Shown here in pieces: positions 38,871 through 47,628 of a stretch of DNA of 64,000 nt. Location of the stretch: the NCBI RefSeq assembly GCF_047303175.1, contig NZ_CP138945.1, one strand, 5' to 3'. The position numbers were made by a program, and so were the translations under genes. A model generated the notes under the pieces. That model was not told where the DNA came from. It worked only from the letters and a program-made list of their open reading frames with translations, and ran no database searches. Numbering within the stretch: the stretch's first letter is position 1; every line of letters starts with the position of its first letter. The stretch is from Prochlorococcus_E sp000760215 (GTDB lineage: Bacteria; Cyanobacteriota; Cyanobacteriia; PCC-6307; Cyanobiaceae).

Positions 38871-40010
38871 ATGCCACAATCCGTCCTATCTGCACCGATT
38901 TCCAGCATCGGTATCCCTAAAGAAATCAAGCCAGACGAACTTAGAGTTGCTATTACCCCAGATGGTGTAAAGGAATTAGTAACCCAGGGTCTAGAGGTCC
39001 GAATAGAGACAGGGGCTGGAGAAGGCGTGGGAATTACTGACGAAGCCTTTGCTGAAGCAGGTGGAATTATAGCGACCCAAGATGAAGCTTGGGATGCCCA
39101 TCTTATTGTCAAGGTTAAAGAGCCTCAACCTCAAGAATTCAAACTACTGCGAGAAGATATGGTCTTGTTTACATATCTACATTTGGCAGCATATCCAAAA
39201 GTTGCGGAAGCATTATTAAAAGCAGGAACAACAAGTATCGGCTATGAGACTGTCCAAATGGAGGATGGCAGCCTGCCTTTGCTTGCTCCCATGAGTGAAA
39301 TTGCAGGGAGATTAGCCGCTCAAATTGGAGCTCATTTACTTGAAAAGCCTAATGGTGGTAGAGGAGTATTAATCGGAGGATGTACAGGTGTCAGACCTGC
39401 AAGAGTTATTGTATTAGGAGCAGGCACCGTAGGTTGGAACGCTGCAAGACTTGCGGCCGCCATGGATGCAGAAGTGATGCTCCTAGATCGATCACCTGAA
39501 AGGTTAAGAAAACTAGAATCACATCGCAAAGGAAGACTTGAAAGCATAGTAAGTAGCAGAGGTCTTCTTGAAAGATTAATCCCATCAGCTGATCTAATCA
39601 TAGGTGCAGTGCTTACACCTGGGGGCAGGGCACCGACACTCGTCGACGAAAATATGGTTATGCAAATGAAAAGCAACTCTGTAATAGTTGATGTATCTAT
39701 TGATCAGGGAGGTTGTATTGCTACAAGTATTGAAACCACTCATACAAAACCTACTGTAAATATTAAAGGAGTTCAGCATTATGCAGTAAGCAATATGCCT
39801 GGCGCAGTACCTTTTACGTCAACTGAAGCATTGGTAAGCGTTACTCTTCCATATATTCTTGGCATTGCAGGTCGTGGTCTTGAAGGGGCAATTACTGAGC
39901 GTCCTGAAATAGTATCTGGTTTAAATACAATTAGTGGCTCAATATCCCACCCTGGGGTAGCCAAAGCTCTTGGTCTCCCACCCAGACATCCAATGGCTTG
40001 CTTAAATTAA
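38871..40010 (+). CDS. ald: Alanine dehydrogenase
   Basis: A 379-residue NAD-dependent enzyme converting pyruvate and ammonium to L-alanine and back. Family features are IGIPKEIKPDELRVAITPDG, the substrate Lys in VKVKEPQPQEF, HLAAYPKVAEALL, and the Rossmann motif VIVLGAGTVGWNAARLAAAM near residue 185. The tail GLPPRHPMACLN is normal. In unicellular cyanobacteria it may serve nitrogen or redox balance. It stands 62 bases after nadE. Confidence 0.96.
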   Translation: MPQSVLSAPISSIGIPKEIKPDELRVAITPDGVKELVTQGLEVRIETGAGEGVGITDEAFAEAGGIIATQDEAWDAHLIVKVKEPQPQEFKLLREDMVLFTYLHLAAYPKVAEALLKAGTTSIGYETVQMEDGSLPLLAPMSEIAGRLAAQIGAHLLEKPNGGRGVLIGGCTGVRPARVIVLGAGTVGWNAARLAAAMDAEVMLLDRSPERLRKLESHRKGRLESIVSSRGLLERLIPSADLIIGAVLTPGGRAPTLVDENMVMQMKSNSVIVDVSIDQGGCIATSIETTHTKPTVNIKGVQHYAVSNMPGAVPFTSTEALVSVTLPYILGIAGRGLEGAITERPEIVSGLNTISGSISHPGVAKALGLPPRHPMACLN

Positions 40011-40020
40011 AAAATTCCAA

Positions 40021-41115
40021 TTAAATGACAGAAACATTTCTTATAGGCCGTTTTAAAGAAGAAATAGCTATACCTTCTCTCAAAGAAAGCAATAATGAGG
40101 CAGCCTCTAGATAATTAGAAGCCGTTATAATTTTTGAAGAATATTCAGATTGAACGCTTAACCCTAATGACTCTAAGTCAACTTTTAAGACTCCAGGGTT
40201 AGAAACAATAATGAGTGGAATATCTCTCTCAATGCACCCTAAGACTGCTTCTCCACCAAGTGCTCCCTCAGGTGCAATTACTGCACCTACTTTCTCTATG
40301 CCAATCAAATCTGACATAGAAAGGCCTCTCATTGTTTTCAGGTTATCGGTAGGGATCAAATCGGGAGCTCGACTTAAGCCAACTAAAACACAAGGTAAGA
40401 ATGTATAGCCAAGTTCTTCTCCAGCAGCACGGGGATCCAATGAGTCTTCCATTGGCAATGGAAACAAAGCAGGTGCATGGGCACATGGTAGAGATAAATG
40501 TCGAACCAATACATGACTGATAATTGCTTCAGCACCTCCCATCAAATCAACGCCTCTACCTTTCCTATAAGCATCTAATTGCTTGCTCTCCAAGACATCT
40601 GGGAACCTTGTCACTACAGCGATAGCAGTTGCACCTGCATCTTTTAATTTCTCCCCAGCTGTTAATAGGGTCTCTACTGTTAACAGTTCCCCCCAACCTG
40701 ACCCACTAGAAGATTCTTTTAAAGATATTTCAAGAGGAGACTCGGTGGTAACCACAGGGCCTATATCCAAGCCCAAAGTTGCACGGCAACCATCAACTGA
40801 TTGCAAATGTCTTTGACGTAATTCAGCTTCTAACCCTGCATCAAATAACACTCCAACTGTTTGTTTTCTAACAGGTCTCAACAACAAATCACCGCATGCA
40901 AATTTATCAATGCTAAAGCCTTCGACATATTGTATTCGCTCATCATTCCAAAAAAGGGAGGCCCCATTCATAACATTTGGATGAGTAATTAAACATCCAC
41001 TAGCCGCAGCTAGTAATCGAGCAAATGGAATAGCATCGCCAGCAAACCCTCCAACTTCACAACCAATTCCAGTAGGAATTAATAAAAGGGCTGGTAATGG
41101 AGCAGAAGAATTCAA
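40021..41115 (-). CDS. DUF3326 family protein
   Basis: A 364-residue protein of the DUF3326 family, common in cyanobacteria and plant plastids. Recognisable stretches are LLIPTGIGCEVGGFAGDAIP at the N-terminus, AASGCLITHPNVMNGASLFW, GATAIAVVTRFPDVLESKQL and DLMGGAEAIISHVLVRHLSL. No function is established; the pattern of glycines suggests a nucleotide- or cofactor-binding alpha/beta fold. It lies 4 bases after the small gene at 41120, and the two follow the atp operon in the same direction. Confidence 0.88.
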   Translation of the reverse strand: MNSSAPLPALLLIPTGIGCEVGGFAGDAIPFARLLAAASGCLITHPNVMNGASLFWNDERIQYVEGFSIDKFACGDLLLRPVRKQTVGVLFDAGLEAELRQRHLQSVDGCRATLGLDIGPVVTTESPLEISLKESSSGSGWGELLTVETLLTAGEKLKDAGATAIAVVTRFPDVLESKQLDAYRKGRGVDLMGGAEAIISHVLVRHLSLPCAHAPALFPLPMEDSLDPRAAGEELGYTFLPCVLVGLSRAPDLIPTDNLKTMRGLSMSDLIGIEKVGAVIAPEGALGGEAVLGCIERDIPLIIVSNPGVLKVDLESLGLSVQSEYSSKIITASNYLEAASLLLSLREGIAISSLKRPIRNVSVI

Positions 41116-41119
41116 AATC

Positions 41120-41314
41120 TCATGAGATACTTACAACAGCTTCTATAATTAATTTTTTAGAACAATCCAATTTCTCAGAAACACTAATACTGGTTATTGC
41201 CCATCTTATAGGATCACCAAAATGCCTTAGTCGAGCAATTACAAATTGTCGAAGGTGATTAATAGGCAATGAGTCTGGCCAATCTAATTCTACTTCTAAA
41301 GATTTCAGCCTCAC
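41120..41314 (-). CDS. Small conserved cyanobacterial protein
   Basis: A 64-residue protein beginning MRLKSLEVELDWPDSLPINH and containing LRQFVIARLRHFGDPIRWAI. It has no membrane segment. The position between atpG and the DUF3326 gene, with short gaps (38 and 4 bases), suggests co-transcription with one or both. I believe similar small proteins occur next to DUF3326 genes in other picocyanobacteria but cannot check it. Confidence 0.65.
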   Translation of the reverse strand: MRLKSLEVELDWPDSLPINHLRQFVIARLRHFGDPIRWAITSISVSEKLDCSKKLIIEAVVSIS

Positions 41315-41351
41315 ATTTACCTCTCTCTACCCGAAAGAACTAAAACATCTT

Positions 41352-42302
41352 TTATGCACTTGCACCACCAACAACCTCAAGAATTTCCTGAGTAATTGCA
41401 GCTTGCCGTGCTTTGTTGTATGTAAGGTTGAGGGTCTTGGCCAATTCTTTTGCATTATCACTAGCATTATTCATTGCAGTCATTCTGCTAGCCAGCTCAG
41501 AAGCTGCAGCTTCTTGCAATGCTCGAAGCAATTGATTCTGCAAATAAAGAGGGAGCAACGAATTCAATAAGTCATCAGGAGCCTGCTCAAAAACCACATC
41601 AGAAGGTAATGCAGGTTGATCATTCGCAGGTGCAGAATCTTTCTCTATGACAAGACGACTATCTTTTGTCGTGATCCTGAAAATTTCATCTTCATCTTCA
41701 GCTATGCCTTGTGGATCTAGAGGGAGAAGAGTTTGAACTACTGGGTTGCAGCTAACTAAACTGATAAACTTTGTATATATGATCTCAACTCTATCAGTAC
41801 TTGCTGAAAGGAACTTCGACAAGACTTCACTAGTGGCCTCTTCTGCATCCTTTGATGTAGGCACTTGTTCTAGGTCTTGAAAAGAAGCACTAACCTTATA
41901 CTGATTACTTCTATTTTGAAAATAAGTAATTGCTTTTCTTCCTATTAGAACCAAATCAACCTCAAATCCCTGCTTCTTCAATTCATCAAAACGTTGCTCA
42001 GTCCGTTTAATAACATTCGTATTATAACCGCCACACAAGCCACGGTCACCAGTCACAGAGAGCAATGTAACCTTCTTAACCTCACGTTTTTTGAGCAATG
42101 GGGAATCAGCAGCCTCAAATTGCATACGTGACTGAATATTCTCAAGAACTCTTGCCAAACGATCTGCAAATGGACGACTCTTAAGAACCTGATCTTGCGC
42201 ACGTCGAACTTTAGCAGCTGCAACAAGACGCATTGCCTCAGTAATCTTGCGAGTGTTCTTAACGGAAACAATCCTGTCTCGGATTTCCTTTAGGTTTGCC
42301 AT
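41352..42302 (-). CDS. atpG: ATP synthase F1 subunit gamma
   Basis: The start is taken at the ATG at 42302 (MANLKEIRDRIVSVKNTRKI), giving 316 residues; earlier codons are not conserved. The N-terminal helix TEAMRLVAAAKVRRAQ and the C-terminal helix ASRMTAMNNASDNAKELAKT form the rotor coiled coil. A cyanobacterial insertion of about 35 residues (near 200-235, with EDEDEIFRITTKDS) is present but lacks the paired regulatory Cys of plant chloroplasts. It is the last F1 gene of the main atp operon. Confidence 0.97.
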   Translation of the reverse strand: MANLKEIRDRIVSVKNTRKITEAMRLVAAAKVRRAQDQVLKSRPFADRLARVLENIQSRMQFEAADSPLLKKREVKKVTLLSVTGDRGLCGGYNTNVIKRTEQRFDELKKQGFEVDLVLIGRKAITYFQNRSNQYKVSASFQDLEQVPTSKDAEEATSEVLSKFLSASTDRVEIIYTKFISLVSCNPVVQTLLPLDPQGIAEDEDEIFRITTKDSRLVIEKDSAPANDQPALPSDVVFEQAPDDLLNSLLPLYLQNQLLRALQEAAASELASRMTAMNNASDNAKELAKTLNLTYNKARQAAITQEILEVVGGASA

Positions 42303-42330
42303 GAATAAAAATCTCCTGGGTACCCTAAGG

Positions 42331-43848
42331 TTAAGCAGATGCGAACATAGAGGACTTAACCTCATTAATTGACTCTCTCAAAACATTCTCAAGATCTTCA
42401 CTGAGTTTCTTTTCAGATAAAACCTTATCTATATAATCTGGTTTACTGGTTTTTAAATATTCACGAAGTTCTGAGGAGAATTGTACTACTTGTTCAACAG
42501 GGATTTCATCAATCAAACCTTTTACACCTGCATATACAACTGCCACTTGCTCTGCGAGGTTTAAAGGTGCAAATTGAGCTTGCTTAAGAAGTTCTCTTAA
42601 ACGCTTTCCTCTTTCAAGTTGTTGCTGAGTAGCTTCATCTAAATCAGAGGCAAACTGTGAGAACGCGGCAAGCTCATCAAACTGAGCTAATTCAAGTTTC
42701 AAGGTACCTGCAATCTTCTTAATTGCCTTTGTTTGAGCGGCTCCTCCTACTCGACTAACAGAGATACCAACATTAATAGCTGGCCGCAAACCTGAGTTAA
42801 AAAGATCTGCGCTTAAAAAGATTTGTCCATCAGTAATTGAAATTACATTGGTTGGAATATAAGCAGAGACATCTCCTGCTTGTGTTTCAATTATCGGCAA
42901 AGCTGTCATAGATCCACTGCCCATTGCATCAGAAAGCTTTGCAGCTCTTTCAAGCAAACGACTGTGACAATAGAAAACATCTCCTGGATAAGCCTCACGA
43001 CCTGGTGGGCGTCTTAGAAGAAGAGACATCTGGCGATAAGCCTGAGCCTGTTTTGTTAAATCGTCATAAATAACTAAGGTAGCTTTACCTTGATACATAA
43101 AATGCTCAGCTATAGCTGCACCTGTATATGGAGCAAGATATTGTAATGCTGCAGCTTCTGAAGCACTAGCATTAACAACTATTGTGTATTCTAATGCCCC
43201 TTTTTCTCGTAAGACCTCAACAACTTGGGCAACAGAAGCAGACTTCTGGCCAACCGCTACATATACACAAACAACATCTTGCCCCTTCTGATTGATGATT
43301 GTATCAATCGCAATAGCTGTCTTTCCTGTTTGACGATCTCCAATAATCAACTCTCGTTGTCCTCTACCTATAGGAATCATTGCATCGATAGAAGTTATGC
43401 CTGTCTGCATAGGCTCATGTACAGACTTCCTTTTAATAATTCCAGGGGCTATAGACTCTATTAATCTTGAATCACTTGTAGGAATTTCGCCATTTCCATC
43501 AACTGGCTGACCAAGAGGGTTTACAACCCTACCCAACATTGCCTCTCCAACAGGAACAGAAGCAATTTTGCCTGTCGCTTTAACAGTACTTCCTTCTTGA
43601 ATTCCAAGACCTTCCCCCATAAGAACAGCACCAACATTGTCATCTTCTAAATTCAATGCGATACCTTCAGTTCCATCTTCGAATTCAACTAATTCTCCAG
43701 CCATAGCCTTCTCAAGGCCATAAACTCTCGCAATTCCATCACCGATCTGAAGAACGGTTCCTACATTGCTTACTGAAACAGATTTATCGTAATCAGCAAT
43801 TTGCTTCTTAAGAATTGAACTGATTTCGTCGGGACGTATAGAGACCAT
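42331..43848 (-). CDS. atpA: ATP synthase F1 subunit alpha
   Basis: A 505-residue subunit with the non-catalytic nucleotide site. Landmarks are MVSIRPDEISSILKKQIADY, P-loop GDRQTGKTAIAIDTIINQKG, and the family signature PAINVGISVSRVGGAAQTKA. It forms the F1 hexamer with beta. The order delta-alpha-gamma, 28 bases apart from gamma's start, is the normal cyanobacterial arrangement. Confidence 0.98.
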   Translation of the reverse strand: MVSIRPDEISSILKKQIADYDKSVSVSNVGTVLQIGDGIARVYGLEKAMAGELVEFEDGTEGIALNLEDDNVGAVLMGEGLGIQEGSTVKATGKIASVPVGEAMLGRVVNPLGQPVDGNGEIPTSDSRLIESIAPGIIKRKSVHEPMQTGITSIDAMIPIGRGQRELIIGDRQTGKTAIAIDTIINQKGQDVVCVYVAVGQKSASVAQVVEVLREKGALEYTIVVNASASEAAALQYLAPYTGAAIAEHFMYQGKATLVIYDDLTKQAQAYRQMSLLLRRPPGREAYPGDVFYCHSRLLERAAKLSDAMGSGSMTALPIIETQAGDVSAYIPTNVISITDGQIFLSADLFNSGLRPAINVGISVSRVGGAAQTKAIKKIAGTLKLELAQFDELAAFSQFASDLDEATQQQLERGKRLRELLKQAQFAPLNLAEQVAVVYAGVKGLIDEIPVEQVVQFSSELREYLKTSKPDYIDKVLSEKKLSEDLENVLRESINEVKSSMFASA

Positions 43849-43913
43849 GGGAAAAGTAAGTAATTAAATAAAGAATGAAAAAGGAAGAAGGAAAGTGAAA
43901 AGAGTTTGCTTAG

Positions 43914-44462
43914 CTAGCTTACCTTTGCAAGCTCAAGACCCAATCGGCGAACCTGACCTGAAAGACTTGCATCGATAACCTTAGATCCAACATTGATAAC
44001 AAAGCCTCCAATCAAATTAGAATCAACTTTTAAATCTAATTCTAAATTGTCAGTGCCTGCAACCGATTGAACAATTTTGAGAATTTCCAGTTGTTGATTT
44101 TCATTTAACTCAACAGCTGAAGTTACAGTAGCCAAAGCAATATTACGTTGTTCACGGTAAAGCTCCAGCAACCTTTCAAGGACTGAATCTAAAAATCCTA
44201 TACGTTGTCTATCTGCTAACAACTTCAAGAGATTAAGAAAAGAAGGAGTCAAATCCTTAGAGAAGATCTTCTCAAGAACTGCTTTTTTAGTTTCAATTTC
44301 CAGTACGGGTGAAGCCATTGCACCACTAAATTCAGGAGATTGATTCCAAAGCTCTAGTAAAGATTTAGACTGTTCAACTATCTTTTCAACTTCTTTACGG
44401 CTTTCAGCTACTTGAAGGAATGCTTCAGCATATGGAGTTGTGATTGTATTCAGAAGAGGCAT
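43914..44462 (-). CDS. atpH: ATP synthase F1 subunit delta
   Basis: A 182-residue peripheral-stalk subunit. The N-terminal helix bundle (PYAEAFLQVAESRKEVEKIV) binds the top of F1, and the C-terminal DSNLIGGFVINVGSKVIDAS is the family signature that contacts subunit b. Its start overlaps the atpF stop by one base (44462). Confidence 0.96.
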   Translation of the reverse strand: MPLLNTITTPYAEAFLQVAESRKEVEKIVEQSKSLLELWNQSPEFSGAMASPVLEIETKKAVLEKIFSKDLTPSFLNLLKLLADRQRIGFLDSVLERLLELYREQRNIALATVTSAVELNENQQLEILKIVQSVAGTDNLELDLKVDSNLIGGFVINVGSKVIDASLSGQVRRLGLELAKVS

Positions 44463-44977
44463 TAAATATCTCCAATATTTTTAATTGATTGTTTTAAAAA
44501 CTTATCTTGAGATTTTTCATCAAAGTTTTTAGAAAGGCTTGATAAAGCTTTTTCGATAGCCAACTTGGCAGCTTCTCTCCTTAGTTGGCTGCTTACTCTA
44601 GAAGCTTCTAAGTTGAGATCAGATGCAGCTCCTTGCTTGATACGCGCCATTTCCAAAACAGTACGTTTCTCACTTTCCAATCGAATTGCATCAGCTCTTG
44701 CTCTGCAATCTTCTCGGATCTTACCTGCTTTTTTCTCAGCAGATGCAAGCTCTAATTTTGCTTTTTTGAGTGAATTTGACGCATCTGCCAAACGTTCTTC
44801 TGCGTCTTTAAGGTCCTGCAAAATTGTAAAACGTCGTCTCTCAAGCATACTTCCTAAGAAATTAGGAAGAAATTTGTAGAGACCAAAGATAACAACTGCA
44901 AGATTGAGAATATTCGTCTCAAATAAATTGAGATTCAGACCAAAACCTTGAGCCGCAAAAAGTAAGGAATGATTCAT
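44462..44977 (-). CDS. atpF: ATP synthase F0 subunit b
   Basis: A 171-residue subunit. Residues 15-40 form the membrane helix (NLFETNILNLAVVIFGLYKF) followed by a long stator helix (residues 45-165, ERRRFTILQDLKDAEERLAD and beyond). It pairs with subunit b' encoded immediately upstream (start-stop overlap of 4 bases). The heterodimeric stalk is typical of photosynthetic organisms. Confidence 0.96.
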   Translation of the reverse strand: MNHSLLFAAQGFGLNLNLFETNILNLAVVIFGLYKFLPNFLGSMLERRRFTILQDLKDAEERLADASNSLKKAKLELASAEKKAGKIREDCRARADAIRLESEKRTVLEMARIKQGAASDLNLEASRVSSQLRREAAKLAIEKALSSLSKNFDEKSQDKFLKQSIKNIGDI

Positions 44978-45435
44978 TTTGCTGCTAATAACCTTTGGAC
45001 AATCAAATCACCTAACTCATTAGCATCAGATTGAAGCTTATTGAGAGCATTCGCACGTTGAGAATCAATTTCTCTCCTTGCATTTTCTCTAGAGGTATTG
45101 GCTTCAGAATTTGCTAAATCCAAAGCCTCTTTATAAAGCTTTTCAGAATCTTCTTCTGCCTCAGAAATGACCTTCTGCGCTGCCTTACGAGCTTCCTTAA
45201 GTTGACTCTTGAGATCACTCTCAAGCTTTTCAACCTCAGCCAGTTTGTTTTTAGCCTCGGTTCTACTAGTGAGGACATAGTCTTCTCTCTCTTCAACAAC
45301 CCGACCAACGGGCTTGAAGAAAAGAACATTAAGGATGTATGTGAGGAGAACAACCTGAGCAGCCATAAGTGGCAAGGTTGCATCGAAGTCAAATAGACCT
45401 CCTTCACTAGCACCAAACAGAAGCAAGCTTGTCAT
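44974..45435 (-). CDS. atpF2: ATP synthase F0 subunit b'
   Basis: A 153-residue b-type subunit. One membrane helix near residues 20-40 (LPLMAAQVVLLTYILNVLFF) with the conserved KPVG turn is followed by a long charged helix (KNKLAEVEKLESDLKSQLKE). It is the b' partner of the product of atpF. In cyanobacterial naming it is often called atpG. It overlaps atpF by 4 bases. Confidence 0.95.
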   Translation of the reverse strand: MTSLLLFGASEGGLFDFDATLPLMAAQVVLLTYILNVLFFKPVGRVVEEREDYVLTSRTEAKNKLAEVEKLESDLKSQLKEARKAAQKVISEAEEDSEKLYKEALDLANSEANTSRENARREIDSQRANALNKLQSDANELGDLIVQRLLAAK

Positions 45436-45580
45436 GTGGCAGGGGTGCGTGAAATTAAAACGTGTCTTAAAAGTTTTAAGAGCCAGGGGAATGAATAATG
45501 ATCAAATCAAGTTTGAGGAAGATCTAAAAACAAATAAAAATACTTTTGATTAAAGATCAACCCCTTCAATTTGAATTTGA

Positions 45581-45829
45581 TTAACCAGCGAATGGGTTTG
45601 CGAAAAGCAGAACCAAAGCAACCACAAGACCATAAATGGTTAGCGATTCCATGAAAGCGAAGGAAAGAAGCAATGTACCTCTGATCTTGCCTTCTGCTTC
45701 AGGCTGGCGTGCAATGCCTTCTACTGCACCTTGAGCAGCGCTACCCTGACCGATACCAGGGCCGATAGCGCCAAGGCCTACAGCCAAACCAGCGGCAATA
45801 ACAGAAGCGGCGGTGGTAATGGAATCCAT
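45581..45829 (-). CDS. atpE: ATP synthase F0 subunit c
   Basis: An 82-residue hairpin of two membrane helices. The glycine-rich first helix (AAGLAVGLGAIGPGIGQGSA), the polar loop ARQPE and the proton-carrying Glu61 in FAFMESLTIYG are all present. It forms the rotating c-ring. The gene is separated by longer gaps on both sides (145 and 171 bases), as often seen where c is made in excess. Confidence 0.98.
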   Translation of the reverse strand: MDSITTAASVIAAGLAVGLGAIGPGIGQGSAAQGAVEGIARQPEAEGKIRGTLLLSFAFMESLTIYGLVVALVLLFANPFAG

Positions 45830-46000
45830 AATTGAGCTAAGGATGTGAAGCGCCTTCTAAGCGCGTATTAAAGAGAAACCGGAAGTTTATACCTGCGAGG
45901 GGGACATCTCATAGTTCATACGATGGAACCAAAAGAAATTGAACCTATTCGCAAGGGTTTTGCTAGAAAATTGAAAGATTTCTAGCAACAAAAGTTTTGA

Positions 46001-46726
46001 TTAATGATGCTCTTCTACTGCTTCACCAATGTAGTAAGCAGCAAGAGTTGCAAAAATCAAGGCTTGAATAGCACTAGTAAACAAGCCAAGAAACATTACA
46101 GGAACAGGAAGAACTAGTGGCACTAGAAAAACAAGTACTGCAACAACTAATTCATCTGCAAGAATGTTTCCGAATAAACGGAAGGAAAGAGAAAGAGGCT
46201 TCGTGAAATCTTCAACAATCTTGAACGGAAGCATGATTGGCGTTGGATGAACGTAGTACTCGAAGTAACGCAATCCTTTGTTGCTCAAGCCCGCATAAAA
46301 ATATGAAAGTGAAACCAAAAGAGCCAATGCGACGGTTGTATTTATATCCGCCGTAGGTGCACCTAATTCTCCACTAGGGAGTTCAATTAACTTCCAAGGG
46401 ATTAAAGCCCCACCCCAATTGCTCACAAAAATGAACAAAAAGAGAGTTCCTATAAATGGCATCCAGTCCCTATAGACTTTTTCTCCAATTTGGGTACGAG
46501 CTAAATCACGAATATAATCCCAAAGAAATTCAAGAAGATTTTGAACTCCTTTAGGATCACGTTCCATCTTTTTAGTGCCAACAACAACAAGAGTTAGCAA
46601 TGCACCAATCAGAATCCAGGAAGTCATGAAGACTTGCCCATGAATTCTGACGTTTCCTATTTGCCAATAAAGATGTTGACCAACTTCAAGTGCAGCAAAA
46701 GGTAAAACAAATGGAGAGGTACCCAT
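46001..46726 (-). CDS. atpB: ATP synthase F0 subunit a
   Basis: I choose the ATG at 46726 (MGTSPFVLPFAALEVGQHLY), giving 241 residues, the usual cyanobacterial length; the longer frame to 46759 lacks support. Helices near the C-terminus contain the essential Arg in PLSLSFRLFGNILADELVVA and IQALIFATLAAYYIGEAVEE. Subunit a forms the proton half-channels beside the c-ring. Confidence 0.96.
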   Translation of the reverse strand: MGTSPFVLPFAALEVGQHLYWQIGNVRIHGQVFMTSWILIGALLTLVVVGTKKMERDPKGVQNLLEFLWDYIRDLARTQIGEKVYRDWMPFIGTLFLFIFVSNWGGALIPWKLIELPSGELGAPTADINTTVALALLVSLSYFYAGLSNKGLRYFEYYVHPTPIMLPFKIVEDFTKPLSLSFRLFGNILADELVVAVLVFLVPLVLPVPVMFLGLFTSAIQALIFATLAAYYIGEAVEEHH

Positions 46727-46810
46727 TTTTAGAAGAATGAAAAGTCGCCAAAGCGACATTGTGTCTTAAGTTAAGCCTTGAAACTATCTTCAAAATTAAT
46801 AAACAGCTTT

Positions 46811-47290
46811 TTAAGCAGAAGGCTCAATCAAAAACTGAAAAATTAAAGATGGCTTATAAAGCAAAAAGCCAACCAAAGCAGGCGTTAGATCAAGTCCAGG
46901 TAATTTTGCAATCACCAAAACTAGTAATACCGGAACAATCAATTGAACCTTACTGACTGAAGATGAGGTTTTCCCAAGAGATCCAATGCTTTTTGCAAGA
47001 AGACGCAAATACAAGATTCCTGAAAAGGCTCCAATTAGAAGACTAAAAGCAGCATGAGTCCCAAAAAAGCTGATCGTAAACAAGACTGATAAAGCTGTTA
47101 CGAACAAAGTCATTCTGAATATGCGTAGCTGAAGCGAAACATATTCATCAACTAAATCTCTAGAGGTGATCTCTGGAGATTCAAGGTCAATTGAAGGATT
47201 AAGGTTCTTACTGGTACCAGAATGTGCACAAATAGATTCCTCTCCAATTGGGGAGTTTTCTACTGATGTAACACGGGGCGATGCCAGCAA
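46811..47290 (-). CDS. atpI: ATP synthase protein I
   Basis: A 159-residue membrane protein at the head of the atp operon. Residues 1-45 are polar; four hydrophobic segments follow (RMTLFVTALSVLFTISFFGT, AFSLLIGAFSGILYLRLLAK, and two more). AtpI helps assembly of the c-ring and is poorly conserved, so the call rests largely on position before atpB and on topology. The gene is divergent from ftsW. Confidence 0.85.
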   Translation of the reverse strand: MLASPRVTSVENSPIGEESICAHSGTSKNLNPSIDLESPEITSRDLVDEYVSLQLRIFRMTLFVTALSVLFTISFFGTHAAFSLLIGAFSGILYLRLLAKSIGSLGKTSSSVSKVQLIVPVLLVLVIAKLPGLDLTPALVGFLLYKPSLIFQFLIEPSA

Positions 47291-47595
47291 AGGCTCGTAT
47301 ACTCCAAAGGCCCGCGGAATCTACCATGCAGTAGGTAAAAAAACTGCTTTAGAACTTGAAAACTGCTTAAAAATTTTTCTTTTACTTTTTTAGACCTTCA
47401 AATGAAGCGGAAACAGCAAGCTTAGGTAAGAAAAACAACACACTAATTCCACAAAGGGCTATTTAATAAAGCCACCAAAATAAAAAAAAATCAAACTTTA
47501 TATAAAATTGAATGTAAAATAGTTCTATAAGTAATGGGAAATAAAAGGCCATAACTTAAGAGAGACTGCAATTCCCTCTTAGCATTGAAGAGAAG
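47291..47595. other. Divergent control region between atpI and ftsW
   Basis: No gene is seen. The DNA is A/T-rich and should hold the atp operon promoter reading left and an ftsW promoter reading right, but I could not choose convincing -35/-10 pairs. It ends in the hairpin at 47596. Confidence 0.5.
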
Positions 47596-47628
47596 CCAAG
47601 TCCTAAATAAATATTATTTAGGACTTGG
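47596..47628. repeat. Perfect 15-bp inverted repeat at the ftsW start
   Basis: CCAAGTCCTAAATAA at 47596-47610 and TTATTTAGGACTTGG at 47614-47628 pair exactly around ATA. The right arm includes the possible TTG start of ftsW at 47625. It is not followed by a T-tract on the plus strand. It may be an mRNA hairpin controlling translation, an operator, or a weak terminator. Confidence 0.85.

Noticed and set aside
38867..40408. Antisense frames across ald and DUF3326
   Set aside because: They are shadows of the real genes, without start signals or recognisable protein patterns.
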